Of a stretch of DNA of 64,000 nt, positions 53,276 to 62,364 are shown one piece after another. The notes under the pieces were generated by a model that saw only the letters and a program-made list of their open reading frames with translations, was not told the origin of the DNA and did no database searches. The translations under genes were made by a program, and so were the position numbers. Numbering within the stretch: the stretch's first letter is position 1; every line of letters begins with the position of its first letter. Source of the DNA: Pseudomonas viridiflava (lineage in GTDB: Bacteria > Pseudomonadota > Gammaproteobacteria > Pseudomonadales > Pseudomonadaceae); contig NZ_UTKY01000095.1 in NCBI RefSeq assembly GCF_900583165.1, positions 310,001-374,000 of the forward strand, read 5' to 3'.

Positions 53276-53364
53276 TGTGGGAGGGTGCATGCCCCCGATT
53301 GCGGTCTGTCAGTGATAAATCTGTTGCCTGACCCGCCGCCATCGGGGGCAAGCCCCCTCCCACA
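53276..53364. repeat. REPIN with altered left arm, between prmA and accC
   Basis: Left arm TGTGGGAGGGTGCATGCCCC... has changed bases in the loop region; the right arm is the standard form ending at 53364. The palindrome is thus imperfect at its tips. Confidence 0.85.
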
Positions 53365-53403
53365 TTTGCCCTGTGTGGATCTTGAAAGAGGGGTGCCAGA
53401 AAC

Positions 53404-53431
53404 AACAAAACCGCCCGAAGGCGGTTTTGTT
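53404..53431 (-). terminator. Terminator after accC
   Basis: AACAAAACCGCC and GGCGGTTTTGTT form a perfect 12-bp stem with a four-base loop, 11 bases beyond the accC stop. The TTTTGTT part supplies the U-rich tail. Confidence 0.85.
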
Positions 53432-53442
53432 GGGTGGAGCAC

Positions 53443-54804
53443 TTACTGGTTGGCCAGCTTGTGTTCCAGGTAGTGAATGTTCACACCACCTTCGCAGAAG
53501 CCTTCATCGCGGACCAGGTCCCGGTGCAGCGGGATGTTGGTCTTGATGCCGTCGACCACGATTTCGTCCAGGGCGTTACGCATACGGGCCATGGCCTCGT
53601 CACGGGTGGCGCCCCAGGTGATCAGCTTGCCGATCAACGAGTCGTAGTTGGACGGAACCTTGTAGCCGCTGTACAGGTGCGAATCCACACGTACGCCGTT
53701 GCCGCCTGGCGCGTGGAAATGCTTGACCAGGCCAGGGCTTGGGATAAAGGTTTTCGGGTCTTCGGCGTTGATGCGGCACTCCAGGGAGTGGCCGTGCATC
53801 TTAACGTCGTCCTGGGTGAAAGACAGCACGTTGCCAGCGGCGATGCTCAGCATCTCCTTGACGATGTCGATACCGGTGACCATCTCCGAAACCGGGTGCT
53901 CTACCTGCACACGAGTGTTCATCTCGATGAAGTAGAAGCGGCCGTTCTCGTAGAGAAACTCAAAGGTACCGGCGCCACGGTAGTTGATGTCGATGCACGC
54001 CTTGACGCAGCGAGCCAGCACTTCGGCGCGTGCTTTTTCGTCGAGGCCCGGTGCCGGTGCTTCTTCCAATACCTTCTGGTGACGACGTTGCAGCGAGCAA
54101 TCGCGGTCGCCCAGGTGGATGGCGTGGCCCTGGCCGTCGGACAATACCTGCACTTCCACGTGACGTGGGTTGGTCAGGTATTTCTCAAGGTAGACCATCG
54201 GGTTGCCGAACCAGGCGCCCGCTTCGGAGCGGGTCTGCTTGGCGGCTTCGATCAGGTCTTCTTCCTTGTGCACAACGCGCATGCCGCGACCACCACCGCC
54301 ACCGGCGGCCTTGATGATCACCGGGTAACCGACTTCGCGACCAATGCGCAGAGCGGTTTCCTCGTCTTCCGGCAGCGGACCGTCGGAGCCAGGAACGGTT
54401 GGCACGCCAGCTGCGATCATCGCGTCCTTGGCAGAAACCTTGTCACCCATCAGGCGAATGGTCTCGGCTTTAGGGCCGATGAAGGCGAAGCCGGATTTTT
54501 CTACCTGTTCGGCGAAATCGGCGTTTTCCGCGAGGAAGCCGTAGCCTGGGTGGATGCCATCAGCGCCGGTCACTTCTGCGGCCGCGATGATGTTGGACAC
54601 TTTCAGGTACGAATTCGTGGCCAATGGCGGGCCGATGCAGATGCTTTCGTCCGCCAGTTTCACGTGCATCAATTCGGTGTCGGCCGTCGAGTAAACAGCG
54701 ACGGTCTTGATGCCCTCTTCCTTACAGGCGCGCAGGATACGCAGCGCGATCTCGCCGCGGTTGGCGATCAGGACTTTTTGCAGTTTCTTCGCAGGTTTCA
54801 ACAT
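53443..54804 (-). CDS. accC: Biotin carboxylase AccC
   Basis: 453 aa starting MLKPAKKLQKVLIANRGEIA with GGAG eight bases upstream; a frame seven codons longer was rejected. Typical ATP-grasp motifs are KAAGGGGGRGMRVVH, RDCSLQRRHQKVLEEAPAP and FIEMNTRVQVEHPVSE. It carboxylates biotin on AccB, the first half of the acetyl-CoA carboxylase reaction in fatty-acid synthesis. It follows accB after 17 bases and ends at a strong terminator. Confidence 0.98.
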   Translation of the reverse strand: MLKPAKKLQKVLIANRGEIALRILRACKEEGIKTVAVYSTADTELMHVKLADESICIGPPLATNSYLKVSNIIAAAEVTGADGIHPGYGFLAENADFAEQVEKSGFAFIGPKAETIRLMGDKVSAKDAMIAAGVPTVPGSDGPLPEDEETALRIGREVGYPVIIKAAGGGGGRGMRVVHKEEDLIEAAKQTRSEAGAWFGNPMVYLEKYLTNPRHVEVQVLSDGQGHAIHLGDRDCSLQRRHQKVLEEAPAPGLDEKARAEVLARCVKACIDINYRGAGTFEFLYENGRFYFIEMNTRVQVEHPVSEMVTGIDIVKEMLSIAAGNVLSFTQDDVKMHGHSLECRINAEDPKTFIPSPGLVKHFHAPGGNGVRVDSHLYSGYKVPSNYDSLIGKLITWGATRDEAMARMRNALDEIVVDGIKTNIPLHRDLVRDEGFCEGGVNIHYLEHKLANQ

Positions 54805-54821
54805 CGAAGGCGCTCCGCGGT

Positions 54822-55283
54822 TCAAACGATGGTGAACAGCGGCTGGTCGTACTCAACCGGCTGACCGTTTTCTACCAGGATGGATTCGATGACGCCGGCT
54901 TTTTCAGCGGTGATGTGGTTCATCATTTTCATCGCTTCAACGATGCAGATGGTGTCGCCCACTTTCACCGTCTTGCCGACTTCAACGAAGGCTGGCGAGG
55001 TCGGTGCCGGGGTGCGGTAGAACGTACCGACCATTGGCGACTTGACCACGAAGCCGTTCAGCACTGGAGCGGCTGGCGCAGCAGGTGCGGCAGCGGCAGG
55101 TGCGGCGGCCGGAGCGGCAGCGGCGGGTGCCGGTGCTTGCATTTGCGGCGCGTAGAACTGCTGGGCCGGAGTCTTGCTGTGGCGGCTGATCCGTACGGAC
55201 TCTTCGCCTTCCTTGATTTCCAGCTCGTCGATACCGGATTCTTCCAGCAGCTCGATCAGTTTCTTAACTTTACGGATATCCAT
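54822..55283 (-). CDS. accB: Biotin carboxyl carrier protein AccB
   Basis: 153 aa. An N-terminal DIRKVKKLIELLEESGIDELE segment is followed by an Ala/Pro-rich linker (about 43-75) and the biotinyl domain with the modified lysine in VEAMKMMNHI. It carries CO2 between AccC and AccAD. It lies 24 bases after aroQ and just before accC. Confidence 0.98.
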   Translation of the reverse strand: MDIRKVKKLIELLEESGIDELEIKEGEESVRISRHSKTPAQQFYAPQMQAPAPAAAAPAAAPAAAAPAAPAAPVLNGFVVKSPMVGTFYRTPAPTSPAFVEVGKTVKVGDTICIVEAMKMMNHITAEKAGVIESILVENGQPVEYDQPLFTIV

Positions 55284-55307
55284 GAATCATCAACTCCCAA
55301 GGGTCGG

Positions 55308-55763
55308 TCAGGGGCGCTTGGCCGGTTGTTCAATGTGTTCCAGGGCGGCCTCCAGGGCCAGTCGGTAACCGCTGGCGCCAAGGCCGCAGATCACGCCTAC
55401 TGCTACGTCGGAGAAGTAAGAGTGATGGCGGAAAGCTTCGCGTTTGTGCACGTTCGACAAATGCACTTCGATGAATGGGATGCTCACCGCCAGCAGCGCG
55501 TCACGTAAAGCAACGCTTGTATGCGTAAAAGCGGCGGGATTGATCAGGATAAAGTCCACGCCTTCGCCGCGCGCGGCATGGATACGATCAATCAATTCGT
55601 ACTCGGCATTGCTTTGCAGGTAGAGCAGATGGTGGCCGGCTTCACGGGCCCGGCGTTCCAGATCGAGGTTGATCTGTTCCAGGGTGACTGCCCCGTAGAC
55701 GCCCGGTTCACGGGTGCCGAGCAGGTTCAGGTTGGGTCCGTGTAGAACCAGAAAGGTCGCCAT
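55308..55763 (-). CDS. aroQ: 3-dehydroquinate dehydratase, type II
   Basis: 151 aa starting MATFLVLHGPNLNLLGTREP, the type II signature. The catalytic histidine lies in EVHLSNVHKREAFRHHSYFS and the lid loop in LGTREPGVYG. It makes 3-dehydroshikimate in the shikimate pathway. It is the first gene of aroQ-accB-accC. In Pseudomonas I recall dsbD upstream of aroQ; here a REPIN and a chemoreceptor gene follow instead. Confidence 0.97.
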   Translation of the reverse strand: MATFLVLHGPNLNLLGTREPGVYGAVTLEQINLDLERRAREAGHHLLYLQSNAEYELIDRIHAARGEGVDFILINPAAFTHTSVALRDALLAVSIPFIEVHLSNVHKREAFRHHSYFSDVAVGVICGLGASGYRLALEAALEHIEQPAKRP

Positions 55764-55942
55764 CGGCTGTTCCTTGTTATCGATTAGGGTACGGCAGAAC
55801 CCGGCGACTATGCCGCAAAGCCTTTGTGACTGTCCAGTTCTATGCAGTAGGCAGCACGATTAGCGAGGATAGCGCAAAATTTGTGACTAGGGCCTCGAAT
55901 CCGGTCATTGGCAACACAGTCTCGAATCCAATGAAGATCAAA

Positions 55943-56031
55943 TGTGGAAGGGGGCTTGCCCCCGATGGCAGTGTGTCAGTTGGAAAATTTTTGGCTGACC
56001 CGCCGCTATCGGGGGCAAGCCCCCTCCCACA
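55943..56031. repeat. REPIN between aroQ and the chemoreceptor gene
   Basis: Arms TGTGGAAGGGGGCTTGCCCC... from 55943 and the inverse ending at 56031; one base differs in the left arm. The gap 55764-56060 holds no gene otherwise, apart from the likely aroQ promoter. Confidence 0.88.
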
Positions 56032-56060
56032 TTATGATCTTCACTTGGCACATGATTGAG

Positions 56061-58022
56061 CTAGACGCGAAAGGCTTGTACGGCCGTATTGAGCTGCCCA
56101 CCCAGCACCAACAAGTGCTCACCCTGGCTGCGGCCCTGACCAATCCTGAGCAAATTATCCTCACCCAACCGATGAATCCGCTCACTGTTATCCCGAATCT
56201 CACTCACCGCGCCACTCTGCTGCGCCGTGACATCGGCAATGCGCACCGCCGTGTCAGAAATAGTCTGGATAGCCCCGACAATCTCATCCAGCGCGCCATC
56301 GGCCGCTTGGGCTTGCTGGGCGGTGGCTTCGGCGTGCTCGACCTGGGCGCGCATGCCTTCTACTGATTGATGGGCGGCGGTTTGCAGGCCGGCGATCAGG
56401 GTCTGGATTTCGGCCGTGGCGCCGGCGGTGCGCTGGGCCAGGGAGCGGACTTCATCAGCGACCACGGCAAAACCGCGCCCGGCTTCACCGGCGCGCGCCG
56501 CTTCAATGGCCGCGTTGAGCGCCAGCAGGTTGGTCTGGTCGGCAATCGAGCGAATCACCGTAAGCACGCCGCCGATGGTGGCGGACTCTTCGGCGAGTTT
56601 CTCGATCATCTGCGCGTTTTGCTGCACTTCGCCAACTAATGCGTGCAACCCGGTAAGACTGAGGCCGATCACCCGCTGACCTTGCTCCACGGCATCCCCC
56701 GCACTGCGGCTGGCGCCCGCAGCCTGGCTGGCATCGCCGGCGACTTGTTGAATGGTGGCTTCCAACTCCCCCAGCGAGTCTCGGATCTGCGCAGTATCCC
56801 CCGCCTGACGCTCGGCGCCGTCGTGCAGGCCGCTGCTCAATTCTGCAAGGGCGCGGCTACTGCCGGCGACTTGCTCGGCATTGCCACGAATGGTGCCCAC
56901 CAGGTCCACCAGATAGGCACGCAGGCGGTTCAGCGAGGCTTCGATGTCGTGCAGTTCGCGGTTGGTCTTGCCCAAGGCAATCGGCTGGCTGAAGTCGCCC
57001 TCGGCCCAGGTCGACAGGGCTGGGGCGAGGTTAGTCAGCACGCGGGCCAGGCGCCGTTGCAGGGTGTCGATCAGCAGCGCGATCAGCAGGATCAGGCCGA
57101 TCATCACCCCTTGCATCACACGCACTTCACCCTGGATTTGGCCGTGCTGCGCACGCACCACCGGCTCAAGGCCAGCAATTGCTTGCTGCACGGCGTTGAT
57201 TTTCAGGCGCGTGGCAGTGGCCAGGTCGGCACGCTGCTGGATCTGTGCGCGGGTGCGCTTGAGTTCGGCGGGGTAGCGGGTGAGCAGGCTGTTGAGTTCG
57301 CGCTTGAGGTCGACACCGGTGTCTTGAACTTCGGCTTTTTCGCTGTTTTCCAGGCCCATCAAGGCTGAGAAGTCATCGGCGCTGGATTCACTGCTGGCTT
57401 TCACCCCCAGCAGTGGCAGTTGCTCAAGCAGATCAGCCTGGCTGCGGATATTGCTGACTTCGCGCTCCACATCATCGGCCAGTTCTGCGCGGCCGCTGCT
57501 CACCAGCTTGTCGCGGGCCAGGGACAATTTGCCCAAATGCTGGGACGCGGCCAGCACTGGCGGCAAGTAGCGGGCAGCGTCGGCGGAGGTGACGCCGGTG
57601 GCGTACTGGCTCAATTGCTCCAGGTTCGCGCCCAATTCACGTTCGGCTTGCAGCAGCAGGGCTTGGGGGTCGCCGGCCAGTTTGCCGGCGGCCAGCAGGT
57701 CGGTCTTGCTGAAGGTCTCCAGCTCCACCAGGCTTGGGCGCAGGTTTTGCGCCAGCTCGGCGGGCAGTTCATTCAGGTGCTGTAGCAGGCTTTCCAGGCT
57801 CTGGCTGGCGCTGCTCAAGCGCAGGGCGTCGCCGCTGGCGAGGTAGTCGTCGATATTGCGCGCCGCCTGGTTTTGGAAGGTCTGCGACAGGCCCAGGTAG
57901 CGCTCCATCAGCAGATAGGGGCGTTCCAGCGCGCGTTGCGACCACCAGAGCGTCGCCCCGAGGGCCAAGCACACGGCGACGAGTAGAAGGGTGTTGAGAT
58001 TGGTCAGCAGCTTCAGGCGCAT
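56061..58022 (-). CDS. ctpL: Methyl-accepting chemotaxis protein, CtpL-like
   Basis: 653 aa starting MRLKLLTNLNTLLLVAVCLA; the track-style TTG start four codons earlier was rejected. A first membrane segment (about 9-28) is followed by a long all-helical periplasmic sensor (about 30-300), a second segment (VMQGVMIGLILLIALLID), a HAMP region and the signalling domain with the tip IADQTNLLALNAAIEAARAGEAGRGFAV shortened here to its core NLLALNAAIEAARAG. It reports to CheA/CheW. The place beside gcbA suggests the phosphate-taxis receptor CtpL of P. aeruginosa, judged by position rather than ligand-site residues. Confidence 0.8.
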   Translation of the reverse strand: MRLKLLTNLNTLLLVAVCLALGATLWWSQRALERPYLLMERYLGLSQTFQNQAARNIDDYLASGDALRLSSASQSLESLLQHLNELPAELAQNLRPSLVELETFSKTDLLAAGKLAGDPQALLLQAERELGANLEQLSQYATGVTSADAARYLPPVLAASQHLGKLSLARDKLVSSGRAELADDVEREVSNIRSQADLLEQLPLLGVKASSESSADDFSALMGLENSEKAEVQDTGVDLKRELNSLLTRYPAELKRTRAQIQQRADLATATRLKINAVQQAIAGLEPVVRAQHGQIQGEVRVMQGVMIGLILLIALLIDTLQRRLARVLTNLAPALSTWAEGDFSQPIALGKTNRELHDIEASLNRLRAYLVDLVGTIRGNAEQVAGSSRALAELSSGLHDGAERQAGDTAQIRDSLGELEATIQQVAGDASQAAGASRSAGDAVEQGQRVIGLSLTGLHALVGEVQQNAQMIEKLAEESATIGGVLTVIRSIADQTNLLALNAAIEAARAGEAGRGFAVVADEVRSLAQRTAGATAEIQTLIAGLQTAAHQSVEGMRAQVEHAEATAQQAQAADGALDEIVGAIQTISDTAVRIADVTAQQSGAVSEIRDNSERIHRLGEDNLLRIGQGRSQGEHLLVLGGQLNTAVQAFRV

Positions 58023-58075
58023 GCGGGGTTTCAACCGACGGCAAAAGATAAGTGCCTGAAGTTATTGCGTTTTCG

Positions 58076-59746
58076 TTACAGGGTTATGACCGAATCAGTG
58101 GATTCCGGTGAAAAGATGGCACTTTGCTTTGATGCGCGCGCAGCTTGTACGCGGTTGCGCCCGGCGTCCTTGGCGCGGTACAGCGCCTCGTCGGCCTGGG
58201 CGGCCATCATCAGGCTGTCGGAGCCATCGCACAGTTCCACTAAGCCTGCGCTGAAGGTGCACCACAAATCCTGAGGTTGGGCCGGGTAGTGGATCTCAGC
58301 AAAGCGCCCGCGAATCTCATCCAGCACCTTGCAGGCCGAATCCAGGTCGGTGTCGGGCATCACGATGGCGAACTCTTCGCCGCCGTAGCGGCCGATAAAG
58401 TCGGTCTTGCGCAAACGCTGCTTGAGAAACAGCGCCAGGCTTTTAATGACCCGGTCGCCCATGGGGTGCCCGTGGCTGTCATTGACTCGCTTGAAGTGGT
58501 CGATGTCGAGCATGGCAAAGCTCAACGGCTTGTTCTCGCGGCGGGCGCGGAAGCTGCAGTCTTCGAGCAATTGCAGGATATGGGTGTGGTTGTACAGGCC
58601 GGTCAGGCTGTCGCGCACCATTCGCGCCTTGAGGTGGCGGGCACGGGCGGCGCGGTTGCGCACGGTGGTGATCAGGTGGCGCGGCTTGATCGGCTTGGTG
58701 AGGAAGTCGTCGCCGCCTTCGCTCATGGCGTCCAGTTGCTTGTCCAGGTCGTCTTCGGCCGACAGGTAGATGATCGGCACGCTCACATAACGGTCGTTAT
58801 GGCGAATCACCTTGGCCAGTTCGGTGCCCGTACAGGCCGGCATATACATGTCGAGGATGATCAAGTCGGGCTGGAAATCCGCCAGCTCGGCCATGGCCTG
58901 GATCGGTTCGATCAGGGTGCGCGTGACAATGCCAGCACTATTGAGCAGGCGCTCGGTGTGCATCGCCTGCGCGCGCGAGTCATCGATGATCAGGACTTTA
59001 TAGGGCTCGTACTGGGCGACGCAGGTCAGTACTTCGATCTTTTCCAGCAGGCTTGAGGCTTCCAGCGTACCGGTGAGGAATTCCTGGCCCCCGGCGCGCA
59101 CGGCCGCGAGGCGGGTTGGGGTGTCGGTTTCGTGCAGGCTGAAAAACAGCAGCGGCAGCTTTTGCTCCAGGCCTTCCTGGGCTTCGGCCGCGAGTTTGAG
59201 GCCCAGGCCTGTGCCGCAAAAATCCACGTCCATCACAATCGCCGACGGCAGGCGCTCGGCCATGGAGGCGCGAAACGCGGCGACGCTGTCCAGGGACTGA
59301 GCGCTCATGCCAAAGAATTCCAACTGCTTGGCCAGGCGTTCGGCGCGGTCGTGATCGGCGAGCATCACGTAGATCGGCTTGCGCATCGGTGGCAGGAAGG
59401 TTTGTTCCAGCTGGTCACCCTGGCGCAAGCCGGTGCGCGACAAGCGCTGCATCAAGCGGTTGAGTTCGGTGATCAGCTGGCTGCTGAGGCGGCCGCGATT
59501 GTCGTCCACCTGTTTGAGGGACTCACCGATATGCCGCGCCAACTGGCCGTGCTCCGGCTGTTCAAAGCGCTCGGCAAAGCGCAGCAGGCGCAGGTTGGCT
59601 TCGCTGAGTTCGGAGAGGTCGGCGCCGGACCATTCGCTACGTTGCAGGCGCTGCCAGATCTCAAGAATTTGACGTGCCTGATGAATTACCCGCTGGGCAA
59701 AATGGTGCTTGAGACGCTCACGGCTGGGGTCTTCTGACTCGGTCAT
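58076..59746 (-). CDS. gcbA: Diguanylate cyclase GcbA (REC-REC-GGDEF)
   Basis: 556 aa. A helical N-terminal region (1-120), a degenerate receiver (about 122-240), a second receiver with the acceptor-like Asp299 in DLIILDMYMP (about 250-365), and a GGDEF domain (about 375-535) with active-site GGEEF at 455-459 and the inhibitory RxxD (446-449) five residues before it. It makes cyclic di-GMP from GTP. GcbA of P. fluorescens promotes surface attachment; the domain order and gene position fit. Divergent from the DUF2333 gene. Confidence 0.88.
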   Translation of the reverse strand: MTESEDPSRERLKHHFAQRVIHQARQILEIWQRLQRSEWSGADLSELSEANLRLLRFAERFEQPEHGQLARHIGESLKQVDDNRGRLSSQLITELNRLMQRLSRTGLRQGDQLEQTFLPPMRKPIYVMLADHDRAERLAKQLEFFGMSAQSLDSVAAFRASMAERLPSAIVMDVDFCGTGLGLKLAAEAQEGLEQKLPLLFFSLHETDTPTRLAAVRAGGQEFLTGTLEASSLLEKIEVLTCVAQYEPYKVLIIDDSRAQAMHTERLLNSAGIVTRTLIEPIQAMAELADFQPDLIILDMYMPACTGTELAKVIRHNDRYVSVPIIYLSAEDDLDKQLDAMSEGGDDFLTKPIKPRHLITTVRNRAARARHLKARMVRDSLTGLYNHTHILQLLEDCSFRARRENKPLSFAMLDIDHFKRVNDSHGHPMGDRVIKSLALFLKQRLRKTDFIGRYGGEEFAIVMPDTDLDSACKVLDEIRGRFAEIHYPAQPQDLWCTFSAGLVELCDGSDSLMMAAQADEALYRAKDAGRNRVQAARASKQSAIFSPESTDSVITL

Positions 59747-60046
59747 ATCCTGACTACTAGTTAGGCTGCATGCTGAGGTCGAACTGATGGCTCTATGCTA
59801 GCACCTCTTATCCATAGGATGAGTGTCGTACGTCAATAAACTGCATCTCTGTGCGATTCAGTTAGTGACTCGGTGGTCGCGCGGCGCAAAAAACGTGCAT
59901 CCTTTATAGTCCAACCTCGCTCTGGTGCCAGTTTCGTTATAAAAGCCCCGCACTGGCGGCACGATGGGGTAGGGTTGTGGTCGGAGTGTTTGAACGCACC
60001 CGGACAATTGATGTGCATGAACTCAAGTGATTGAAAGGATATCGCC
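59747..60046. other. Divergent intergenic region gcbA / DUF2333
   Basis: Three hundred bases with no gene. They are less GC-rich than their surroundings and should hold both promoters. A TTGACG hexamer (minus strand, 59832-59837) is a candidate -35 for gcbA. On the plus strand TTATAAAAG near 59940 resembles an AT-rich promoter core. No REPIN or clear terminator is present. Confidence 0.4.
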
Positions 60047-61114
60047 ATGCTGGACTGGAAAAACCGTGCAGGCAGTGCCAAAGGCCCCGCCCCTGAGGCC
60101 AAGTCGGCCAACCGCAGCTATGTTCGCAGCCTGCTGATGAGCAAAGCGTTGCTCAGCGTGTTGGGTTTGTACCTGTTGGTCACCGGTGCCCTGGGTTGGT
60201 ACTGGAGCGAAGAACCGGCGCTGTTCCCGGTCCAGCAAAATGCGCAGATTGCCGCTGAAAAAGACGGCAAGCAGATGGTGGTGGGCTTCACCACCGTCGA
60301 AACCCTCAAGACGGTTGTGGGTACCTTGCTGAACAAGCCGGGTGGCTACATTTCCAACGACCGTTTCCCGCCTGGCCTGTGGATGGACAACATGCCGAGC
60401 TGGGAATACGGCGTGCTCGTGCAAGTGCGTGACCTGACCCGCGCCCTGCGCAAAGACTTTGCCCGCTCCCAGTCGCAATCGGCTGAAGACGCTGACTTGG
60501 CCAAGGCTGAGCCGCGCTTCAACTTTGACAACAAAAGCTGGGTACTGCCGTCCAGCGAGTCGGAATACCAAGAGGGCATCAACTCTCTGAGCCGCTATGA
60601 AGCGCGTCTCTCCGACCCGAACCAACGCGGCGCGCTGTTCTACGCTCGTGCTGACAACCTCAACAACTGGCTGGGCGATGTCGCCACCCGCTTGGGTTCG
60701 TTGTCGCAACGCCTGTCAGCAAGCGTCGGCCGGGTGAAACTGAACACTGCACTGAAAACCGAAGCCCTGGCGCCAGGTGAAGTGCCTCAGGTCGATGAGG
60801 AAGTGGTAGAAACCCCATGGATGCAGATCGACAACGTGTTCTACGAAGCCCGTGGCCAGGCCTGGGCCTTGTCCCACTTGCTGCGTGCCATTGAGGTCGA
60901 CTTTGCTGATGTACTGGCCAAGAAGAACGCCACCGTCAGCGTGCGCCAGATCATTCGTGAGCTGGAAGCCTCGCAGGAACCGGTTTGGAGCCCTATGATC
61001 CTTAATGGCAGTGGCTTCGGTGTACTGGCGAACCATTCGCTGGTGATGGCCAACTATATTTCCCGGGCAAACGCTGCAGTGATCGACTTGCGTCAGCTCC
61101 TCAACCAGGGTTGA
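60047..61114 (+). CDS. DUF2333 family membrane-anchored protein
   Basis: 355 aa starting MLDWKNRAGSAKGPAPEAKS with AAAGGA upstream. One membrane segment (ALLSVLGLYLLVTGALGWYW, about 35-54) anchors a periplasmic domain with KPGGYISNDRFPPGLWMDNMP and the conserved DNKSWVLPSSESEYQEG. The family (DUF2333) is restricted to proteobacteria and has no assigned function. It overlaps the leader of the NUDIX gene, which starts three bases after its stop. Confidence 0.92.
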   Translation: MLDWKNRAGSAKGPAPEAKSANRSYVRSLLMSKALLSVLGLYLLVTGALGWYWSEEPALFPVQQNAQIAAEKDGKQMVVGFTTVETLKTVVGTLLNKPGGYISNDRFPPGLWMDNMPSWEYGVLVQVRDLTRALRKDFARSQSQSAEDADLAKAEPRFNFDNKSWVLPSSESEYQEGINSLSRYEARLSDPNQRGALFYARADNLNNWLGDVATRLGSLSQRLSASVGRVKLNTALKTEALAPGEVPQVDEEVVETPWMQIDNVFYEARGQAWALSHLLRAIEVDFADVLAKKNATVSVRQIIRELEASQEPVWSPMILNGSGFGVLANHSLVMANYISRANAAVIDLRQLLNQG

Positions 61115-61116
61115 AG

Positions 61117-61653
61117 ATGGACGCTACTCAAAAGGAGGCCGCCCACCGCGCGGCCTCCGACGCGGAACTGATCTGCTGGGTCGACGAGCAGGACAACCTG
61201 CTCGGCGCCCTAGTCCGCTCCGATCTGCGCCAGCGCGGTCTTATCGGCCGTTGCACATTCATTTTCCTGTTCAATTCCAAAGGCGAGCTGTGCGTGCATC
61301 GGCGCACCCTGAGCAAAGCCATGTACCCCGGCTTTTGGGACACGGCGGCGGGTGGCATGGTGGCGGCGGGGGAGAGTTACGCCGATTCGGCGGCCCGTGA
61401 GTTGGAGGAAGAACTGGGTGTGGGCGGGGTGGAATTGGTCGAGCATGACCATTTCTATTTCGAGGATGGCGACAGTCGGCTCTGGTGCACGTCCTACTCC
61501 GCTGTGTGGGACGGTGCCCTGCGCTTGCAGCCCGAAGAGGTCATGGAGGCGCGCTTTTTGCCCATCGAAAGCGTCCTGCAAGAAGCCGAGCAAAAGCCTT
61601 ACTGCCCGGACGCCCAAGAGGGCCTGCGCCGCTATCTGGCCTCACGTCGCTAA
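61117..61653 (+). CDS. NUDIX hydrolase
   Basis: 178 aa starting MDATQKEAAHRAASDAELIC; a TTG two codons earlier overlaps the previous stop. The NUDIX box is GGMVAAGESYADSAARELEEELG, read here in part as GESYADSAARELEEELG, with the RExxEE core. Upstream VHRRTLSKAMYPGFWDTAAG is like isopentenyl-diphosphate isomerase-type NUDIX proteins (YfcD group). The substrate is unknown. Likely co-transcribed with the DUF2333 gene. Confidence 0.9.
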   Translation: MDATQKEAAHRAASDAELICWVDEQDNLLGALVRSDLRQRGLIGRCTFIFLFNSKGELCVHRRTLSKAMYPGFWDTAAGGMVAAGESYADSAARELEEELGVGGVELVEHDHFYFEDGDSRLWCTSYSAVWDGALRLQPEEVMEARFLPIESVLQEAEQKPYCPDAQEGLRRYLASRR

Positions 61654-61849
61654 AGTTGCATAAATTGGCGCCATTTGGCCCTTAGCAAGTCGGCTTTTTG
61701 CCGTTACACTGCGCGACTTTTCACCCGGGCCGTCCTGTCTTTACTGTAGGAGCGTTTCGGTAGCGCTGCCCCTGCCTGAGTGGGGCTTCGCGGTCGGCAT
61801 ACCCTTTAGCGGGTGCCGATCAGTCTTTGTCCTCCCAAGAGGATTGCCG

Positions 61850-62221
61850 GTGGCCAAAAAAGCCGCATCCTTCGCCGCCCTTGGTGGCTTGGTATTTTCC
61901 ACCGACGCAGGTCGACACTGCCCGGACTGTCGTCAGCCCGTGGATTCGTGTACCTGCAAACAGACCCTGATCCCTGAAGGCGACGGTATTGCCCGCGTGC
62001 GACGCGAAAGCAAAGGCCGTGGCGGCAAGACGGTGACCACCATCACCGGGGTGCCGTTGGCCGAGGATGCCTTGAAAGAACTCGCCACCACGCTGAAAAA
62101 GCGCTGTGGCACCGGGGGCGCGTTGAAAGACGGCGTCATCGAGATCCAAGGCGATCACGTCGAGTTGCTGTTGGCCGAGCTGATCAAGCTCGGGTACAAG
62201 GCCAAGAAGTCCGGCGGCTGA
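61850..62221 (+). CDS. yciH: SUI1/eIF1-like translation factor YciH
   Basis: 123 aa starting at GTG (MAKKAASFAALGGLVFSTD), with AGAGG seven bases upstream; the TTG two codons earlier is poorer. A CxxC pair twice (CPDC, CTC) precedes the SUI1 domain with RRESKGRGGKTVTTITGV and LKKRCGTGGALKDGVIEIQG. Bacterial YciH acts at translation initiation, probably under stress. The 196-base gap before it contains stem-loops and a TTACACT element at 61702-61708 that could be its -10. Confidence 0.92.
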   Translation: MAKKAASFAALGGLVFSTDAGRHCPDCRQPVDSCTCKQTLIPEGDGIARVRRESKGRGGKTVTTITGVPLAEDALKELATTLKKRCGTGGALKDGVIEIQGDHVELLLAELIKLGYKAKKSGG

Positions 62222-62364
62222 AAGCCTCTTCCCGACCTGTGTCTAAACTCTGTCCTGCGCGTGGGGTCCTACCTTGCACGCAGGCAAATCGTCATTTTCA
62301 TTCTTTAGACTGCGCCAGCCTCTGATAGGGGCGGTGTTTTCGACTTCATTTATAGGGGACTTCG

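Noticed and set aside
55764..56060. Search for dsbD or remnants between aroQ and the chemoreceptor gene
   Set aside because: The gap holds only a REPIN and a likely promoter; no gene remnant is visible, so dsbD lies elsewhere or is absent.
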